Origin: Proteobacteria bacterium UBA4457
GTDB lineage: Bacteria > Pseudomonadota > Gammaproteobacteria > Ga0077536
DNA length: 8,873 nucleotides
Assembly: GCA_002390205.1 (NCBI GenBank)
Contig: DGOV01000040.1
Coordinates: 1-8,873 of the forward strand
Direction of reading: 5' to 3'
The position numbers were made by a program, and so were the translations under genes. The notes beneath the pieces were generated by a model, which saw only the letters and a list, made by a program, of their open reading frames with translations, was not told where the DNA came from and made no database searches. Shown piece by piece: positions 6,255-8,873 of the stretch (positions are counted from its first letter, which is position 1; every line of letters starts with the position of its first letter).

Positions 6255-7259
6255 ATGATTAGATTACCAAAGAACATGGTTTGTGTAGAAGTTAAACGTC
6301 CTGGCGGCCCTGAGGTCTTGATTGAAAGTGAGACTGAGTTGCCTCGATGCAAAGCAAATGAAGTTCTGATTAAAGTACATGCCGCTGGAATCAATCGTCC
6401 TGATTGTCTCCAGCGTGCCGGATTGTATCCTGTTCCTTCAGACGCTAGCCCGTTACCTGGCTTGGAAGTGGCAGGAGAGATCGTGGAAATTGGACATGGA
6501 ACATCTAAATGGAAATTAGGAGAGAGAGTAGCTGCTTTGACGCATGGTGGAGGCTACGCCGAATACTGTACCGCCCATGAAGGACATTGCTTGCCTTGGC
6601 CTGAGAATTTATCTGCTGAGGAAGCAGCAACTCTTCCTGAAACTTGCTTTACCGTGCACCATAATCTGCTTGACAGAGGACGCTTGCTAAATGACCAAAC
6701 TGTTTTAATTCATGGAGGGAGCAGTGGTATTGGAACTATAGCGATTCAAGTCGCACGGATTCATGGAGCAAAAATTATAGCGACTGCAGGAAGTGTTGAA
6801 AAATGTGATTATTGTCTGTCTTTAGGGGCTGATCATGTCATTAACTATAAAGTTGATGATTTTGAAATGACGGTGAAAGATCTTGTCGGAGCTAATGGAG
6901 TTGACGTTGTGCTAGATATGGTCGCGGGAGACTATGTGAAAAAAAATATTAGGCTTTTGGCGATGGATGGTCGCTATGTGATGATAGCTTTTTTAGGAGG
7001 TGCGCAAACAGAGGTTAACTTTGGACATGTTTTAGGGAAAAGGATTTCTATCCTCGGTAGCACTTTGCGGCCACAGAGCATATCTAATAAAGCGGCCATA
7101 GCGAAAAATGTGCTAGATGATATTTGGCCGCATGTGAGATCAGGAAAAATCAAGAGTCATGTATTTAAGACATACCCTCTCACCGGAGCAAGAGATGCCC
7201 ATATCCTCATGGAAAGCAGCAAGCACATGGGAAAAATAGCATTAACAGTTCTTAGATAA
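6255..7259 (+). CDS. NAD(P)H quinone oxidoreductase, zeta-crystallin/PIG3-like (zinc-free MDR family)
   Basis: A 334-residue medium-chain dehydrogenase/reductase, full length for the PIG3 (TP53I3-like) quinone oxidoreductase group. The N-terminal GroES-like domain includes PGGPEVL at 16-22, AAGINRPDCLQR at 43-54 and LPGLEVAGEI at 67-76, but none of the structural zinc cysteine cluster of alcohol dehydrogenases. The Rossmann domain carries HGGSSGIGTIAIQVA at 153-167, then FLGG and GSTLRP in the substrate/cofactor region. Family members reduce quinones or reactive enones with NADPH; the physiological substrate cannot be told from sequence. The start is ATG 6255 with AGAGGAG at 6237-6243 eleven bases upstream, and the leader MIRLPKNM before VCVEV matches the family's usual N-terminus better than the internal ATG at 6276. 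It is divergent from trxB, another NADPH-dependent redox gene, and 80 bases upstream of metK. Confidence 0.9.
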   Translation: MIRLPKNMVCVEVKRPGGPEVLIESETELPRCKANEVLIKVHAAGINRPDCLQRAGLYPVPSDASPLPGLEVAGEIVEIGHGTSKWKLGERVAALTHGGGYAEYCTAHEGHCLPWPENLSAEEAATLPETCFTVHHNLLDRGRLLNDQTVLIHGGSSGIGTIAIQVARIHGAKIIATAGSVEKCDYCLSLGADHVINYKVDDFEMTVKDLVGANGVDVVLDMVAGDYVKKNIRLLAMDGRYVMIAFLGGAQTEVNFGHVLGKRISILGSTLRPQSISNKAAIAKNVLDDIWPHVRSGKIKSHVFKTYPLTGARDAHILMESSKHMGKIALTVLR

Positions 7260-7277
7260 GGATAATTAGGGTATAAT
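7249..7277 (+). promoter_or_regulatory. Candidate metK promoter with a consensus -10 box
   Basis: TATAAT at 7272-7277 is an exact -10 hexamer. The best-spaced -35 is weak: TTCTTA at 7249-7254, 17 bases away, overlapping the end of the upstream gene. TTAACA at 7242-7247 is a better hexamer but 24 bases away. A start near 7284 would leave a leader of about 55 bases. I see no MetJ-type AGACGTCT repeats and no recognisable SAM riboswitch in it. Confidence 0.45.
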
Positions 7278-7339
7278 ACTGCACGACCCATAGTGATGAA
7301 TTATGTAAAATAAAACAATCGTTAAAGTAGAGGATTAAA

Positions 7340-8506
7340 GTGAGAACTAGCTATTTATTTACCAGCGAGTCAGTGTCTGAGGGACATCCAGATAAGATAT
7401 GCGATCGTATATCTGACGCCATTGTTGACGCCTATCTTCAAGCTGATAAGGTTTCCAGAGTCGCGGTGGAAACGTTAACAACGACGAACCGAATTGTTGT
7501 TGCAGGCGAAACTAGAGGGCCACAAAGCATAGACGCGGCTCAAATAGAAAGACTTGCTAGGAAGGCAGTGAAGAATGTAGGTTACGAACAATCAGGATTC
7601 CACTGGGAACACGCAGAAGTGAGCTGTTATGTGCATAACCAATCCGTTGATATAGCACAAGGTGTAGACAGCTCTTCAGATAAAGACGAGGGAGCAGGTG
7701 ATCAAGGGATAATGTTTGGTTATGCCTGTCGCGAAACTGATGTGCTTATGCCGGCTCCAATACATTATTCGCATCGAATTCTTGAAGCGTTAGCTATTGC
7801 TCGTCATTCTCGAGAAATAAGTGGCCTTGGTCCAGATTCTAAAAGCCAAGTCACATTGAAATATGAGGATGGGCAGCCAGTCGGTGCAGCATCAATTGTG
7901 GTTTCAACCCAGCATGATGAAGGGCTAACCCAGCAGGAAGTAAGAGAGCTCGTTAGGCCTTACGTGATTAATGCTATCCCAGAAAACTGGATGTGCCCAG
8001 AGGACGAGTTCTACGTGAATCCCACAGGTCGGTTTGTTATCGGTGGCCCTGACGGTGATGCGGGTCTAACCGGGCGGAAAATCATTGTTGATACTTATGG
8101 AGGAGCAGCTCCTCATGGCGGTGGTGCATTTTCAGGGAAAGATCCTAGTAAAGTTGATCGGTCCGCTGCCTATGCGGCGCGCTATCTTGCTAAAAATGTG
8201 GTCGCGGCGGGTTATGCTGATAAGTGCACGATTCAGTTAGCTTATGCTATCGGGGTGGCAAAACCACTATCAGTATATGTCGACATGCATGGGACTGGCT
8301 CTATCTCGGAATCAATTCTGGAAAAAGCCCTAGTGAAAGTTATGGATCTTAGCCCTAGAGGCATACGGGAACATCTAAATTTGAGTAGACCCATCTATGA
8401 GCGCACAGCCGCTTATGGCCATTTCGGTCGGGTCCCTGAAGACGACGGAGGGTTTTCCTGGGAGAAGACTGACTTAGTTGATTCTCTGAAGGCTGAACTT
8501 TCTTAG
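7340..8506 (+). CDS. metK: S-adenosylmethionine synthetase (methionine adenosyltransferase)
   Basis: A 388-residue cytoplasmic enzyme that makes S-adenosylmethionine from methionine and ATP, releasing phosphate and diphosphate. All signature elements are present: SEGHPDKICDRISDAI at 13-28 with the catalytic His16, the GAGDQGIMFGYA hexapeptide region at 118-129, NPTGRFVIGGPDGDAGLTGRK at 227-247, and the glycine-rich HGGGAFSGKDPSKVDRS at 259-275. The start is GTG, with TAGAGGA at 7328-7334 five bases upstream. The reading frame ends TAG TAA, a tandem stop. The family subtype is notable: ETLTTTNR, DEGAGDQGIMFGYAC, GGPDGDAGLTG, APHGGG and KVMDLSPRGIREHL recall alphaproteobacterial MetK rather than the E. 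coli/Pseudomonas form. ahcY follows after 68 bases, linking SAM synthesis to recovery of the spent cofactor. Confidence 0.98.
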   Translation: MRTSYLFTSESVSEGHPDKICDRISDAIVDAYLQADKVSRVAVETLTTTNRIVVAGETRGPQSIDAAQIERLARKAVKNVGYEQSGFHWEHAEVSCYVHNQSVDIAQGVDSSSDKDEGAGDQGIMFGYACRETDVLMPAPIHYSHRILEALAIARHSREISGLGPDSKSQVTLKYEDGQPVGAASIVVSTQHDEGLTQQEVRELVRPYVINAIPENWMCPEDEFYVNPTGRFVIGGPDGDAGLTGRKIIVDTYGGAAPHGGGAFSGKDPSKVDRSAAYAARYLAKNVVAAGYADKCTIQLAYAIGVAKPLSVYVDMHGTGSISESILEKALVKVMDLSPRGIREHLNLSRPIYERTAAYGHFGRVPEDDGGFSWEKTDLVDSLKAELS

Positions 8507-8574
8507 TAAACGAAACGTATATTATTTTTTCGGAGCTAGTTTAATACAATAGTAAAATATTAAAGGAATAAAAA

Positions 8575-8873
8575 GTGTTACAAAAAACAAAAAAAAATAC
8601 ACCGCGCTCAGTTGCTAAGAAAAACTCGGACTGTGTTGTCGCAGATATGAAACTGGCGGACTTTGGCCGAAAAGAAATTGAGCTGGCAGAGCAAGAAATG
8701 CCGGGACTCATGTCTATGAGGAAAGAATTCGGTAAGAGCCAGCCTTTAAAAGGGGCGCGAATTACGGGCTCTTTGCACATGACAATTCAGACTGCAGTAC
8801 TGATAGAGACACTGCAGGAGCTAGGTGCTAAAGTTCGCTGGGCTAGTTGTAACATTTTTTCTACGCAAGACCA
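8575..8873 (+). CDS. ahcY: Adenosylhomocysteinase, N-terminal part (continues beyond window)
   Basis: Ninety-nine complete codons are visible, with the frame open at the right edge. Residues 25-99 match the start of S-adenosylhomocysteine hydrolase: MKLADFGRKEIELAEQEMPG, then LKGARITGSLHMTIQTAVL and VRWASCNIFSTQD, which form part of the substrate-binding domain. The enzyme splits S-adenosylhomocysteine into adenosine and homocysteine, relieving product inhibition of methyltransferases. The start is GTG 8575 with AAAGGA at 8562-8567 seven bases upstream. This gives a lysine-rich leader of about 24 residues before the conserved core; ATG 8647 is a possible alternative start but has no good ribosome site. 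The leader contains an unusually long A run. Direct linkage to metK supports the assignment. Confidence 0.95.
   Translation, partial: MLQKTKKNTPRSVAKKNSDCVVADMKLADFGRKEIELAEQEMPGLMSMRKEFGKSQPLKGARITGSLHMTIQTAVLIETLQELGAKVRWASCNIFSTQD
8582..8597 (+). repeat. A-rich homopolymer tract in the 5' end of ahcY
   Basis: Bases 8582-8587 are six A, followed by one C and nine A (8589-8597), within codons 3-8 of ahcY (QKTKKN). Nine-base A runs are prone to polymerase and transcriptional slippage; a one-base change would shift the frame of the start region. Confidence 0.7.

Noticed and set aside
7260..7339. SAM, SAM/SAH or MetJ control element upstream of metK
   Set aside because: I looked for AGACGTCT-like repeats and for the conserved cores of known SAM and SAM/SAH riboswitches and saw none; only short AT-rich dyads are present.
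8507..8574. SAH riboswitch upstream of ahcY
   Set aside because: The 68-base gap is AT-rich and lacks the GC-rich pseudoknot core expected of that RNA.
8541..8780. 79-codon minus-strand open frame across the ahcY start
   Set aside because: It overlaps clearly conserved ahcY codons on the other strand and has no domain-like content.

Overview
The window reads as ordinary bacterial chromosome, most likely from a gammaproteobacterium of moderate to low GC content. The evidence is a complete EF-P beta-lysylation set (epmB, efp, epmA), a YoaA-type helicase and an E. coli-like thioredoxin reductase. I cannot place it more precisely. Genes are tightly packed, with no gene-free stretch longer than about 100 bases. 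Several starts are non-ATG (TTG for epmA, GTG for metK and ahcY). I see no rRNA, tRNA, CRISPR array, insertion sequence, prophage or attachment site.

Layout: (1) 1-943, minus strand: epmB, cut by the left edge, divergent from efp (979-1551) across a 35-base spacer. efp is followed after 32 bases by epmA (1584-2501). Together these encode the translation factor EF-P and two of the enzymes that modify its Lys34. (2) 2564-4480: yoaA, an iron-sulfur XPD/DinG-like helicase linked to DNA-damage tolerance. (3) 4556-5188: an all-alpha dimeric-type dUTPase, convergent with trxB (5204-6154, minus). (4) 6255-7259: a zinc-free quinone oxidoreductase-like protein divergent from trxB. (5) 7340-8506: metK, then ahcY from 8575 running off the right edge. 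These make S-adenosylmethionine and remove S-adenosylhomocysteine, forming a methyl-cycle pair.

The functions fall into four loosely related blocks: translation-factor modification, DNA and nucleotide maintenance, thiol/quinone redox, and the SAM cycle. I did not find a convincing new biological system. The points most worth a second look are the compact EF-P module, an EpmA with a short C-terminus and an altered motif 2, a perfect 9-bp hairpin at the end of efp, a MetK that looks alphaproteobacterial in a gammaproteobacterial neighbourhood, a non-canonical dUTPase type, and several small inverted repeats at candidate promoters.
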